Part shown: positions 1-9,464 of the stretch, piece after piece
How positions within the stretch are numbered: the stretch's first letter is position 1
Layout of the letters: each line of letters begins with the position of its first letter
Source: Collinsella sp. AF02-46-1
GTDB taxonomy: Bacteria > Actinomycetota > Coriobacteriia > Coriobacteriales > Coriobacteriaceae
Length of the DNA: 64,000 bases
Assembly: GCF_003465825.1 (NCBI RefSeq)
Contig: NZ_QSBV01000004.1
Location: 68,205 to 132,204 of the forward strand
Reading direction: 5' to 3'
Program-made: the position numbers and the translations under genes
Notes under the pieces: generated by a model
What the model was told of the DNA's origin: nothing
The model's database searches: none
The model's input: the letters and a program-made list of their open reading frames with translations, nothing else

Positions 1-1
1 T

Positions 2-493
2 GTCCGCCAACAATATCCCGTCGAATTTAGAATCGGCGAGTATGCACTTAAGATAATCAGGAAACGTCTTAACGTTAGGCTTCCAGCTCATGAGGCAGTT
101 GGAATTGCCATGGCGTTTATCAATAACATGGCCGATTCGGACTCATGCGAAGTAGTTAAAGAGTTTAGCGCGGATATCTACGATCGTGTTCTGGAGGAGT
201 CAACCGTTGCTGTTGAAAATCGGCTTGGCATTCAAGTTGATCGGGAAGGTTTCGATTACGCAAGGTTCGCAACCCATCTTCAGTACTTATTCAATAGGTT
301 GAACTCTGGCGAAAGCATCGTGAGCGACAACCGCAAGATGTACCTCTCGCTCAAAAAAGAATATCCGGTGGCATCAATGTGCGCCGATGATATTGCTTCT
401 GTTCTCAGCCGACTGACGGGGCGGGAACTTATAGACGAAGAAAGACTCTACCTCATGATGCACATCAATCGAATTGCATCGAAAACAAGGTAA
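2..493 (+). CDS. BglG/LicT-type transcription antiterminator, C-terminal part (5' end outside window)
   Basis: The reading frame is open from base 2, so the gene begins upstream of the window. The visible 163 residues carry the end of one PTS regulation domain (GEYALKIIRKRLNVRLPAHE, then IAMAFINNMA) and a second PRD ending in DEERLYLMMHINR, the usual C-terminus of this family. Such proteins bind an RNA antiterminator and are switched by phosphorylation of PRD histidines by PTS proteins. A PTS EIIBC gene begins 69 bases downstream on the same strand, the usual partner of a LicT-like regulator. The RNA-binding domain is not visible, so the target RNA cannot be inferred. The ATG at 110 is internal, not a start. 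Confidence 0.85.
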   Translation, partial: VRQQYPVEFRIGEYALKIIRKRLNVRLPAHEAVGIAMAFINNMADSDSCEVVKEFSADIYDRVLEESTVAVENRLGIQVDREGFDYARFATHLQYLFNRLNSGESIVSDNRKMYLSLKKEYPVASMCADDIASVLSRLTGRELIDEERLYLMMHINRIASKTR

Positions 494-561
494 TTAGTTG
501 GCAAAGGCGCGCGCTTTGCTGATGGTTACATATAAAACTCAACATGGGAGAAATGGTATTT

Positions 562-1932
562 ATGGCAGATACAACCAAGCTCGCTGCCGAGATTCTCGAG
601 ATGGTGGGCGGCGCAGACAACGTTACATTTGTAGCTCACTGCATGACTCGTTTAAGGTTCAACCTTAAGGACGAAAGCATCGTAGACGATGCAAAAGTCA
701 AGGCGATTGATGGCGTGATCGACATTCGCCATTCCGCGGGGCAATATCAGGTGATTGTGGGACCTAAGGTCGATAAGGTCTATGAAATCGTTGCCAAGGA
801 AACCGGGATTGATGCCGGAGATTCCGAGGCAAGCGAAGGAGAGACTAAGGGCTTTCTGGGAAAGCTAATGAAGCTCATCAGCGGCATCATGATGCCCGTT
901 CTTCCTGCCTTGATCGCATGCGGAATGATAAACGCCGTCCTTAGTATTCTGACGACGGCGGGTGCTGTTTCCGCCGAGAGCGGAATATACACTCTGCTGT
1001 ACGGCATGGGAAATGCCTGCATGTATTTTCTGCCCGTTCTTGTCGGATCATCTGCTGCTCAGTTCTTTGGAACCGATCGATATATCGGTGCGGTACTCGG
1101 TGCAATCCTGATTTATCCGACTTTCGTTGCTGCGGCCGGAGCGGGCGATGCGCTGGATTTGCTCGGCATGAAGTTCACAATGGTGAGCTATTCCTCCACG
1201 GTGTTTCCTGCTATCGTGGCGGCTTGGTTCGCATCCGTTCTTAATAAGTGGCTGCGGGCGGTTCTTCCCGATGTTGTGGCATTTGCGCTCGTCCCGTTCC
1301 TGACGGTTGCTGTTGCCGCCCCCGTCTCGCTCCTTGTGATCGGCCCCGTTATTCAGCAGGCGAGCTCTTTGCTTGCGACTGCAGTGCTGGCGGTCTATCA
1401 GTTCAGCCCCGTCCTTTGCGGCGTTATTCTCGGGCCGATATTCGGTCTCGTTATGATCCCCCTTGGACTCCATTGGGCCCTGATCGTGCTTTCCATCAAC
1501 AATATTATGACCGTCGGCTCCGATCCTATCCTTGGACTTCTCTGCTGCAGCATGGGTGTTGTCGGCGCTTGTTTGGCGTTTGCCCTCCGCTCGAAGGACC
1601 CGAGTGAAAAGAGTCTTGGGTTCAGCTGTGCCATTACGGGCTTTTTCGGGATTACGGAACCGGCGCTGTACGGCATCATCTTGGAGCACAAGAAGATCAT
1701 TATCGCTTCCATGGTCGCCGGAGCAATCAGTGCTGTTATCCCGGCGATTTTCAACACCTGTACGTTCGTTATGACGTCGAGCGGCATTTTTAGCTTCCCC
1801 GGTTATATGGATCCTTCTGGTGATATGAGCAGCCTCATCGGCGCAATTCTTTGCAATGTCGTCGGTTTAATTCTTAACTTCGTTCTCGTTTACATCCTGT
1901 ATCGCCCTGATGAAGAGGCAGTAGTGGAGTAG
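562..1932 (+). CDS. PTS beta-glucoside-type EIIBC permease, no IIA domain
   Basis: A 456-aa membrane permease that would import and phosphorylate a sugar, probably a beta-glucoside or related glycoside. The N-terminal EIIB domain has the phospho-cysteine motif HCMTRLRF (Cys27), followed from about residue 90 by a hydrophobic EIIC domain with many membrane segments, including GITEPALYG. There is no C-terminal EIIA domain, so a separate IIA must supply phosphate; one lies at 24207. The start at 562 is preferred over 544 and 553 because GGGAG at 546-550 is at ribosome-binding distance. It follows the antiterminator gene, fitting a classic antiterminator-permease unit. Confidence 0.9.
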   Translation: MADTTKLAAEILEMVGGADNVTFVAHCMTRLRFNLKDESIVDDAKVKAIDGVIDIRHSAGQYQVIVGPKVDKVYEIVAKETGIDAGDSEASEGETKGFLGKLMKLISGIMMPVLPALIACGMINAVLSILTTAGAVSAESGIYTLLYGMGNACMYFLPVLVGSSAAQFFGTDRYIGAVLGAILIYPTFVAAAGAGDALDLLGMKFTMVSYSSTVFPAIVAAWFASVLNKWLRAVLPDVVAFALVPFLTVAVAAPVSLLVIGPVIQQASSLLATAVLAVYQFSPVLCGVILGPIFGLVMIPLGLHWALIVLSINNIMTVGSDPILGLLCCSMGVVGACLAFALRSKDPSEKSLGFSCAITGFFGITEPALYGIILEHKKIIIASMVAGAISAVIPAIFNTCTFVMTSSGIFSFPGYMDPSGDMSSLIGAILCNVVGLILNFVLVYILYRPDEEAVVE

Positions 1933-1983
1933 ACAATTATTTGGGATGTAAGCTGCCGAAAACCCCGCGGCAGATTGCATGTG

Positions 1984-2024
1984 GTGGGCTTGCCGTTGAT
2001 TCACGCGAGCCCACCCTCATTTTT
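1984..2024 (+). terminator. Rho-independent terminator after EIIBC
   Basis: An 11-bp GC-rich stem, GGTGGGCTTGC with GCGAGCCCACC (one mismatch), is followed by CTCATTTTT. It lies between the permease and the esterase gene. Confidence 0.7.
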
Positions 2025-2037
2025 GGAGTGACTAGCT

Positions 2038-3018
2038 ATGACAATTACAGCCGATATGACGTTTGGCGAAATCGCGCTCCTTCCTGAGTTCGCTGGCTTT
2101 GGCGAGCACCTTATGCTTTGCCGGCCTTCAACTTGGGAGCGCATGTGGAATAAACCCATCGTGTCTCATATGAATTCTGATGCTAATCCATATGAAACTA
2201 CTCGCGTTTTGCGTGGATTGAATCGGATTGTCGAGCTCGTGGATGACGGGAGGCAAGTTGCCTACGATATATGGGATGAAGCCGACTGCATCCGTGATCC
2301 GACTCGACGCAACACGAAACTGTTCTTCTTTCCCGGGAGACCCGGGGCTCCCTTTATCATTGCGGTTTCGGGCGGAGGTTATCAGAGCGTTTGTCATCAA
2401 ATGGAAGGCTTTCCCGTTGCCCCCGAGCTCAACGATGCGGGCTATAACGTGTTCGTGCTGTCATACAGGGTGAGGGTCGAGCCTTTGATGCCGCGTCCAA
2501 TCGACGATTTAAATCGAGCTGTCCGTTTTGTCTTCGAGAATTCAGCGAAATTTAATGTCGCAAAAAGTTATGCAGTTATCGGCTTTTCTGCTGGTGCGCA
2601 TTTAACTGCCGAGTGGGGGACGGACAACAAGGGATTTGCGTCCTACGGATGCGAGGCACCCAAAGCCTTGGTCCTGTGTTATGCACCGATTGATCTTCGT
2701 GGCTTTGAGAACGCATCAGACAATAGATTTCTTGATTCGGTGTGCGGCGGGGCTGGTCGCGACTCGCTCGATGATTTCTGTATTAATCAGCATGTGTGGG
2801 AGCAGTATCCTCCGACATATCTTTGGCAATGCGCTGACGATGATATTGTATCGCCCGACAATTATGAAAAGATGGTCGATGCTCTGGATGCAGCTGGAGT
2901 ACACCATGAGGGAGTCATGTATTCAGAAGGGGGGCACGCATTGATGAAGCCCCATGCGCCGGAGACCGACTACTGGTGTATGAGCGTTATTGAGTTTCTT
3001 AAAGATTATCTCGACTAG
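2038..3018 (+). CDS. alpha/beta hydrolase (esterase/acetylesterase type)
   Basis: A 326-aa cytoplasmic hydrolase; no signal peptide is visible. The oxyanion-loop motif SGGGY is near residues 111-115, the nucleophile elbow GFSAGAH has Ser184, and the acid and base are likely Asp268-270 (CADDDIVSP) and His300 (EGGHALM). This arrangement fits BD-FAE/acetyl-xylan-esterase-like enzymes that remove acyl groups from sugars. The ribosome-binding site GGAGTG at 2025 supports the ATG at 2038. Lying between a PTS permease and a phospho-glucosidase, it may deacylate imported glycosides; that role is inference. Confidence 0.8.
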   Translation: MTITADMTFGEIALLPEFAGFGEHLMLCRPSTWERMWNKPIVSHMNSDANPYETTRVLRGLNRIVELVDDGRQVAYDIWDEADCIRDPTRRNTKLFFFPGRPGAPFIIAVSGGGYQSVCHQMEGFPVAPELNDAGYNVFVLSYRVRVEPLMPRPIDDLNRAVRFVFENSAKFNVAKSYAVIGFSAGAHLTAEWGTDNKGFASYGCEAPKALVLCYAPIDLRGFENASDNRFLDSVCGGAGRDSLDDFCINQHVWEQYPPTYLWQCADDDIVSPDNYEKMVDALDAAGVHHEGVMYSEGGHALMKPHAPETDYWCMSVIEFLKDYLD

Positions 3019-3141
3019 GAAGCTGCATGTCGCTTTTTGAGCGGGTGATTTCGTCATGCAATGTTTTCGGTATTGATCGTGGTCGTGGATGAATGATGTT
3101 CTAGAATGTTCATACTGTCACATAAACGAACAGGAGCGAAC

Positions 3142-3786
3142 ATGCATATCTACTCTGTATCAGATCCCGAGTTCAAATCCTATGGTCGCGTGTGGGACGA
3201 CGTGCCGTCCAACCTGACCGCCCCGCTTGTCGAGGCGCTTGCGGCTACTCCCATTCCCGAGGGCACCAAGTACGTAGCAAGCGCGCCGGAGCTCGAGGGC
3301 GTCAAGGATGCCGATAAGCTGGGCTTTCTCATGTACGGCGGCCGCTCCTTCCAGCTCGGCTGGTGCAACGGGCACAACACACGCCTCAACTGCCTGGAGT
3401 ATCACCGCGCCAGCGAGTTTAACCTGGGCGCCCGCGACTTTATCCTGCTCGTGGCGCATCGCTGGGAGATCGAGGACGGCAAGCTCGACACCGCGTGCGT
3501 CAAGGCGTTCCGCGTACCGGCGGGCAAGGTCGTCGAAGTCTTCAACACCACGCTCCACTACACGCCCTGCATGGTCGACGACGGCGGCTTCCAGGTGATG
3601 GTGGCGCTGCCGGCGGGCACCAATGGCCCGCGCCCCGAGGCCGCAGCCGACATGCCCGCCGCCGGCGACAGCTACTGCTACTGGAAGGCCGACAAGTGGG
3701 TTCTCTGCCACGCCGATAGCCCCAAGGCTGCCGAGGGCGGCTACGTGGGCCTCGTCGGCAAGAACCTCGACATCGCCTGCGACTAG
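3142..3786 (+). CDS. DUF4867 family protein
   Basis: A 214-aa soluble protein recognised as DUF4867 by the opening MHIYSVSDPEFKSYGRV, by YGGRSFQLGWCNGHN, by LNCLEYHRASEFN, and by FNTTLHYTPCMV near the C-terminal half. The family has a cupin-like look with conserved His and Glu residues and is usually found among sugar-catabolic genes; its reaction is not established. The start at 3142 is chosen over 3106 because AGGAGC lies just upstream. It sits between the esterase and the 6-phospho-beta-glucosidase, consistent with a role in using the same glycoside. Confidence 0.75.
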   Translation: MHIYSVSDPEFKSYGRVWDDVPSNLTAPLVEALAATPIPEGTKYVASAPELEGVKDADKLGFLMYGGRSFQLGWCNGHNTRLNCLEYHRASEFNLGARDFILLVAHRWEIEDGKLDTACVKAFRVPAGKVVEVFNTTLHYTPCMVDDGGFQVMVALPAGTNGPRPEAAADMPAAGDSYCYWKADKWVLCHADSPKAAEGGYVGLVGKNLDIACD

Positions 3787-3794
3787 CATCTTCC

Positions 3795-3851
3795 GTCTCG
3801 ATTTGTAACATCTAGCGGGCTAAATCGTCTCTACCTGTTACAGATTTAGAC
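3795..3851. repeat. Inverted repeat, GATCTGTAACA family, imperfect copy
   Basis: The arms GTCTCGATTTGTAACA and TGTTACAGATTTAGAC face each other across 25 bases. This is the diverged member of a family with better copies at 3876 and 51746. Confidence 0.8.
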
Positions 3852-3875
3852 AAACTGCGGGGGGCTGCCCGAAAA

Positions 3876-3930
3876 TCTCGATCTGTAACACCAAGCCCGG
3901 TTTTGGCTGCCTACCTGTTACAGATCGAGA
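3876..3930. repeat. Inverted repeat, GATCTGTAACA family, perfect 15-bp arms
   Basis: The arms TCTCGATCTGTAACA and TGTTACAGATCGAGA are perfect complements separated by 25 bases. It lies in a 344-base gap that holds only repeats and a leader region. Confidence 0.85.
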
Positions 3931-3942
3931 CAAACCGCCCCC

Positions 3943-3979
3943 AACCACCACAAAGGTGCCTATCCCCTTTGTGGTGGTT
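3943..3979. repeat. Inverted repeat, CCACCACAAAGG family
   Basis: The arms AACCACCACAAAGG and CCTTTGTGGTGGTT flank a short loop TGCCTATCC. Further copies are at 15454, 50027, 50896 and 51701. Confidence 0.9.
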
Positions 3980-3992
3980 TGGGGCGGCGGTA

Positions 3993-4048
3993 TCAGAAAG
4001 TGTCAGGCAGGGGCGGCTGCCGGGCCGCCGTGTGCGAAAAGAAGTGTC
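3993..4048 (+). promoter_or_regulatory. Conserved leader/operator motif upstream of 6-phospho-beta-glucosidase (copy 1)
   Basis: The element starts TCAGAAAGTGTCAG, continues through a GC-rich hairpin (GGCGGC with GCCGCC) and ends TGCGAAAAGAAGTGTC. A copy with the same ends but a different hairpin sequence lies at 22489-22543, upstream of the other GH1 gene. The distance to the start codon is 82 bases here and 83 there. It may be an operator or an RNA leader; the function is inferred only from conservation and position. Confidence 0.5.
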
Positions 4049-4065
4049 GGCCTGCGTCGTTGCCG

Positions 4066-4094
4066 TTGAGTAGCGCGCTGCTTACGGGGATACT
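4066..4094 (+). promoter_or_regulatory. Candidate sigma-70-type promoter for the GH1 gene
   Basis: TTGAGT at 4066 and GATACT at 4089 are separated by 17 bases, 36 bases before the start codon of the phospho-glucosidase. Confidence 0.4.
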
Positions 4095-4118
4095 GAAGCT
4101 ACGACAAACAGCGTGTGA

Positions 4119-5561
<1,443 letters not shown>

Positions 5562-5597
5562 GGAAGCCGAGACACTCAACTTCAGAGTTTCCTAACC

Positions 5598-5637
5598 AAA
5601 ACGCCCGGCGAGCAGTTAATGCCCGCCGGGCGTTTTG
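5598..5637 (+). terminator. Strong Rho-independent terminator after GH1 gene
   Basis: A perfect CGCCCGGCG-type stem is flanked by AAAA and TTTT, closing with GCCGGGCGTTTTG. It lies 37 bases past the stop codon. Confidence 0.85.
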
Positions 5638-5653
5638 TTAAAAGAAGTGAAAG

Positions 5654-5738
5654 CACTCATTGGGGACGTACTTAAATGACCAGTCAAACAAGAACGTCCC
5701 CAACGACTACTCATTTAAGTCTGTCCCCAATGAGTGCC
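5654..5738. repeat. Inverted repeat, CATTGGGGAC/TTAAATGA family
   Basis: GCACTCATTGGGGACGTACT and the following TTAAATGA pair with TCATTTAAGTCTGTCCCCAA and TGAGTGC. Half or rearranged copies occur at 12515, 16674, 25709 and 47275. Confidence 0.85.
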
Positions 5739-5746
5739 CCAAAGTG

Positions 5747-5810
5747 AGAGTGGATAATCTGCCGTTTTTGGCCTGTTTGGGGGCTCAAAGTGGGAGATTA
5801 TCCACTCTCG
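5747..5810. repeat. Inverted repeat, GTGGATAATCT family (copy 1)
   Basis: GAGAGTGGATAATCT pairs with AGATTATCCACTCTC across a 34-base spacer whose middle contains GGCCTGTTTG and GGGCTCAAAG. It lies between two convergent genes. Other copies are at 17534 and 47315. Confidence 0.9.
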
Positions 5811-5863
5811 TCATTTGGCCGGCACTTGGGGGCACTTCTTGTTGAGTGTGAGCGCCGTCGCTG

Positions 5864-7375
5864 CTACGCGACGGTGATGGCGACCTGGCCGTAGCGGGTG
5901 CAGGGGCGCTCGGCGCGCGTCTGCACGGTAAGGGTGAGCACAAGGCGGTCGCCGGGCCGCGCGTCGGCGGGCACGATGAAAGCGGTGTCTACCGTGCATT
6001 CTTGCCACAGCGACAGATCCTGGGCGCCTGCATAGCTCGACGGGTCCACGGCGACATCCCAATGCACATCGAAGCCCTTGCCGTCGGGGTCGACGATGGT
6101 CGCTGTAAGGTCGACGCGCTCGCCGGCTGTGGCGCTGCGGTCGGCCGTGACCTCGACAACATGTGCCGGATGCGAGCAGGCTGCCGGATCATGGGCACAC
6201 CATTGCGCGCGGGCGGCAAAGTCTTCCTGATAGGCACGCAGGTAGGGATTGAGATTGTCGTCTGCGGGCGTGCCGATGGAGGCAAAACCGGCGGGCGCGT
6301 TCGCATCGGGATGCCCATCAAAAAACATGCGGCCCAGCAGCGTATCGAAGTCGCGGTCGTCGATACCGCGCAGGCCAAACGGAAGCAGCGGAATATAGGT
6401 CATGCTGTCGCCTTCGGCCATAAAGTCGCCGCGCTCAAACTGCACCGCGGGCCTGCCTTCTAGGCCCCAATCCAGACGGGCATGCTTGCCAAACTGAAAG
6501 CGCTCGGGCTCGTTTTCGTAGACCTTACCATCGCCATAGAGCATATAGCGTGCCATGAGGGGTCCGTTGCCCTGCGTGAGATTCCGCTCAGGCCAAGGAG
6601 CCTTAAACAGCGGCAGCGTATCGGGCTGAGCTGTTTTGGCGTCGAAATAGTTGCCATACATATAGGGCGTACGCCAAAAGATGAGCTCGGGAAAGAGCTC
6701 GCGTCCATGGTCGAGCCACGAGTTGTCCTGCCCCACGCCATCGGCAACGCCCATCACGCGCACCTTCTGATAGACCCGCTGCCGTACGGCGGGCCACTCG
6801 GGCGTGGCGCGATAGCGCTCGGCAATACTCATGAGGGCGCGAACGATCGTATTCATACCACCCCAGCTGAGCAACCATAACGTACGCGGATCATCATCCA
6901 GAATCGCCTGCGCAATTACGCGAGACCCCTCAGTTTCCTCAGTCACATCACCCTCAAAGGCAACATTTCCCACAAAGGTGCGCTCGATCATCTGGGCGGG
7001 CGTGGGAAACGGCGGCTCACCGGCAGCGGCCGCATTTGCTTGCAACTGCGGCCAAGCCTGGGCATATTCATTACTCCAGAGACTCTCAATCCAATGCTCG
7101 GGAAACGGCCGATACTCACGAAGCTCGCCGGCTAGCGGATCGGGCTCATGAGGCACAACAGCCCACTCATAAGAGCGCCGCCCTTTGGTCCGCCAATGCG
7201 AATTCACCTCGCCGAGCGTATGAACCCCATCCCCAAGAAAGTGATACTGCGAAGCCGTATACACCACAGCCTGAACATCAAGCAAGTTGAGATACAGAGC
7301 CAAATGAACAAGCGAGTTCATATCATCGACTTCCATATCAGTGGTAACAATCACCCGAGTCAACTTCTGGGACAT
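5864..7375 (-). CDS. DUF1593 family protein (nucleoside-hydrolase-like)
   Basis: A 503-aa protein matching DUF1593, a nucleoside-hydrolase-like fold often linked to polysaccharide use. The start shows RVIVTTDMEVDDMNSLVHLA, a DxxxDD-type metal-binding opening typical of that fold. The middle has WLLSWGGMNTIVRAL, and the last 100 residues form an Ig-like beta domain. No signal peptide is visible, unlike many family members, so it may act inside the cell. GGAG lies 8 bases before the ATG at 7375, which is why this start is preferred to 7399. Its neighbours are carbohydrate genes; the substrate is unknown. Confidence 0.8.
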   Translation of the reverse strand: MSQKLTRVIVTTDMEVDDMNSLVHLALYLNLLDVQAVVYTASQYHFLGDGVHTLGEVNSHWRTKGRRSYEWAVVPHEPDPLAGELREYRPFPEHWIESLWSNEYAQAWPQLQANAAAAGEPPFPTPAQMIERTFVGNVAFEGDVTEETEGSRVIAQAILDDDPRTLWLLSWGGMNTIVRALMSIAERYRATPEWPAVRQRVYQKVRVMGVADGVGQDNSWLDHGRELFPELIFWRTPYMYGNYFDAKTAQPDTLPLFKAPWPERNLTQGNGPLMARYMLYGDGKVYENEPERFQFGKHARLDWGLEGRPAVQFERGDFMAEGDSMTYIPLLPFGLRGIDDRDFDTLLGRMFFDGHPDANAPAGFASIGTPADDNLNPYLRAYQEDFAARAQWCAHDPAACSHPAHVVEVTADRSATAGERVDLTATIVDPDGKGFDVHWDVAVDPSSYAGAQDLSLWQECTVDTAFIVPADARPGDRLVLTLTVQTRAERPCTRYGQVAITVA

Positions 7376-7506
7376 AGGAACAGCTCCAATCAAAATCAAT
7401 TCAGCCAGTTACGCGCAAGGCAAGACGGGACCCATGCCCCCATCGCCACCGACCCGGCGGCCCGCTAGAAGCGGCCGGCCAGGGTCACAGCAACGTCAAC
7501 GCAGCG

Positions 7507-7622
7507 GAGACCGGGGTTTAGTCTTGCAAACATTCCGCAGGGGGCATGGGCAGGCGCAGCGCGAAGCGCAAAGCGCCAGCCCATGCATGCCCGAGGACGT
7601 TTGCAAGACTAAACCCCGGTCC
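7507..7622. repeat. Large intergenic inverted repeat with 24-bp arms and inner stem
   Basis: The arm beginning at 7509 (ACCGGGGTTTAGTCTTGC) is repeated in inverted form at 7599-7622. Inside, GGGGCATGGGC pairs with GCCCATGC, around a GCGCGAAGCGC tip. It fills most of the 262-base gap between two minus-strand genes. A related design is at 49861-49934. Confidence 0.85.
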
Positions 7623-7637
7623 CCGCGATGGGAGGGC

Positions 7638-8975
7638 TTAGCGGTCGACCCTGGCCGACCACTCCCAGCAGCCCACCGGCTCGCCGTCGATGAGTACGTT
7701 GCCCCCGTCGAAGTCTTGATAACACAGGTCGTTGAATTGGTGGATCCACACGCCGTGGTTGAACGTCTTCTTGGCCGAGCCGTCGGCCTCGCGATACACG
7801 CCGGTCAGGTCCTCGACATGGCTAAAGTAGGTGAGATGCACGTTGGCGCCGGCATCGCGCAGGCGCGCGAACAGCGGCAGCACGGTCTGCTGCGGGCACA
7901 CGAGCTCGTCGCCCTTGGAGTGCGTAAACCACAGCGGCGTCTTGGCGAGCGCGGCTACGTCCTCGTCCGTGGCGTTGTACCACGGGGCGCAGCAGGGAAG
8001 GCCCGCGGCGAAGAAATCGGGGTAGTCGGCGCACAGGCGCAGGGTCATAAAGCCGCCGTTGGAAAGACCGGCGACCACGATGCGGTCGGTGTCGATGCGG
8101 TCGGCATGCTCGGCGACAAACTCATCGATAAGTGCCTTGAGCACGGGGGAGTAGATGCTCTGGTTGGAGTGACCAAGCTGCTCGACGCCGTTGTCCATCC
8201 AAAACGTGGGCGACTGCGGCACGAGCACCCAGGCAAAGCCGCCAAAGTAGCGCTGGATCTGCGCCTGGCTGATGGCCGTCACGCGGTTGCCGATATAGGC
8301 GCGCGTGGCGCCTTCGCCCTGCGTGGCGCCCTTGCCCTCGCCGGCGCCGTGCAGATACACCACGAGCGGTGCCTTTTGGGGCACGGCCGTGGCCTCGGGC
8401 GCAAAGGGGTTGAAGCATGCCGAGTCCTCGGCCTTAAAGCTGGGCTCAAAGAAGCCGTATTCGAGCGCGATACCGTCGACGGCGGTCTTTTGCGTGTCGT
8501 TGCTCCAGCCTTTGAGCGCAGGGCAGATATCGCCACGGCAGGTGTCGAAGACCAGGCCGCAGGTGGGATCGTCGCCGTCGTTGCCGGGAAGAGCCGCGAG
8601 CTGCGTGATGCGCAGCTGGTCATCGAGCATGCGCGAGCCCATGACGCCGCCTTCGATGGTCTTGGTCAGGCGCTGCTCGGCGACCTCGAGCGCCACATGG
8701 GTGCCCACGGCGAGTTTACGTCCGTTTTCGTCGCACGGATATGCGGCGAGAACGTCGATGTAACCCACGGAGGGCGCGGCATGGTCGGCGCCGCGCTCCT
8801 TGCGCATCAGAACTTCGCCCGAGCGTTCGTGACGCTCTACATATATATGGAAGGTGTTCGCGTCGATGTCGTTGGCGCGCACGGTGCAGGGCAGGTCGAG
8901 TACGACCTTGCTGATCCAGGGGCCAAAGTCGCCCAAGGTGGTGACGGTTGCGTAGGTACACAATTTGAGCTCCAT
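7638..8975 (-). CDS. alpha/beta hydrolase, prolyl-oligopeptidase/polyester-depolymerase-like esterase
   Basis: A 445-aa protein. The N-terminal 180 residues look like a beta-rich accessory domain. The C-terminal part is an alpha/beta hydrolase with VVYLHGAGEGKG (oxyanion region), VAGLSNGGFMTLRL (nucleophile Ser in GLSNGG), THSKGDELVCP (acid Asp) and a late histidine in FNHGVW. This resembles esterases of the LpqC/PHB-depolymerase group, which include feruloyl and acetyl esterases. No export signal is evident. It is divergent from the EIIBC gene at 9465 and shares a control region containing TAAAC palindromes. A role in de-esterifying plant glycans is inference. Confidence 0.75.
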   Translation of the reverse strand: MELKLCTYATVTTLGDFGPWISKVVLDLPCTVRANDIDANTFHIYVERHERSGEVLMRKERGADHAAPSVGYIDVLAAYPCDENGRKLAVGTHVALEVAEQRLTKTIEGGVMGSRMLDDQLRITQLAALPGNDGDDPTCGLVFDTCRGDICPALKGWSNDTQKTAVDGIALEYGFFEPSFKAEDSACFNPFAPEATAVPQKAPLVVYLHGAGEGKGATQGEGATRAYIGNRVTAISQAQIQRYFGGFAWVLVPQSPTFWMDNGVEQLGHSNQSIYSPVLKALIDEFVAEHADRIDTDRIVVAGLSNGGFMTLRLCADYPDFFAAGLPCCAPWYNATDEDVAALAKTPLWFTHSKGDELVCPQQTVLPLFARLRDAGANVHLTYFSHVEDLTGVYREADGSAKKTFNHGVWIHQFNDLCYQDFDGGNVLIDGEPVGCWEWSARVDR

Positions 8976-9024
8976 GAGCTGCCTCCCTTACGCCGCGAAT
9001 GCCTGGCATCTGCGGCAATACAAA

Positions 9025-9121
9025 CTAAACATGTTTAGTGTAATCTAGAATTGAAGAATAACCAGATGAACTCGGTAAACGGCAAAATTAAACACGCCAT
9101 GAACTACTAAACATATGTTTA
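9025..9121. promoter_or_regulatory. Paired TAAACAT palindromes in a divergent control region
   Basis: CTAAACATGTTTAG at 9025-9038 is a perfect 14-bp palindrome. TAAACATATGTTTA at 9108-9121 is another, inside a nearly symmetric 22-bp sequence. They lie in the 489-base gap between the esterase (minus) and the EIIBC gene (plus), which otherwise contains AT-rich DNA and TAAAC half-sites. They look like operators for one sugar-responsive repressor; no regulator gene adjoins them. Confidence 0.6.
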
Positions 9122-9341
9122 CTAGCTTCTAGCAGGGCTTCTGTTGATGAGTTAACAGATCAGTGAGGTGTTCATCAAAAAAAATCCCACGTAAATGGCT
9201 ATATATCAATAGAGGGTCAAAGAGACCATCTCCCGCCATTCAAATACGTTCACCCCCGATTTCCTACCGTTCACCGGACTGTAGACGGCAAAATTGCCAT
9301 AAATTCGGCGCTCCGTGTAAACTAAAGCCCGTAAACGTTCA

Positions 9342-9358
9342 GTAAACACCTTGTTTAC
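9342..9358. promoter_or_regulatory. Third TAAAC palindrome upstream of EIIBC
   Basis: GTAAACACCTTGTTTAC has 7-bp inverted arms (GTAAACA and TGTTTAC) and shares the half-site of the palindromes at 9025 and 9108. Additional half-sites GTGTAAAC and CGTAAACG lie just upstream. Confidence 0.5.
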
Positions 9359-9464
9359 GACAGCGTATCCAAGGGTCCGGCAACCGTAAGGGGTTATAGT
9401 CGCCGGGCCAAAGGCGTGCCTAAGCCCAAGGGGGCTGGCACACGAAGATATGGGGAGGGGTCCC

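Noticed and set aside
3943..3979. Repeats considered as CRISPR
   Set aside because: The repeats are single, dispersed and palindromic, with no regular spacers and no cas genes.
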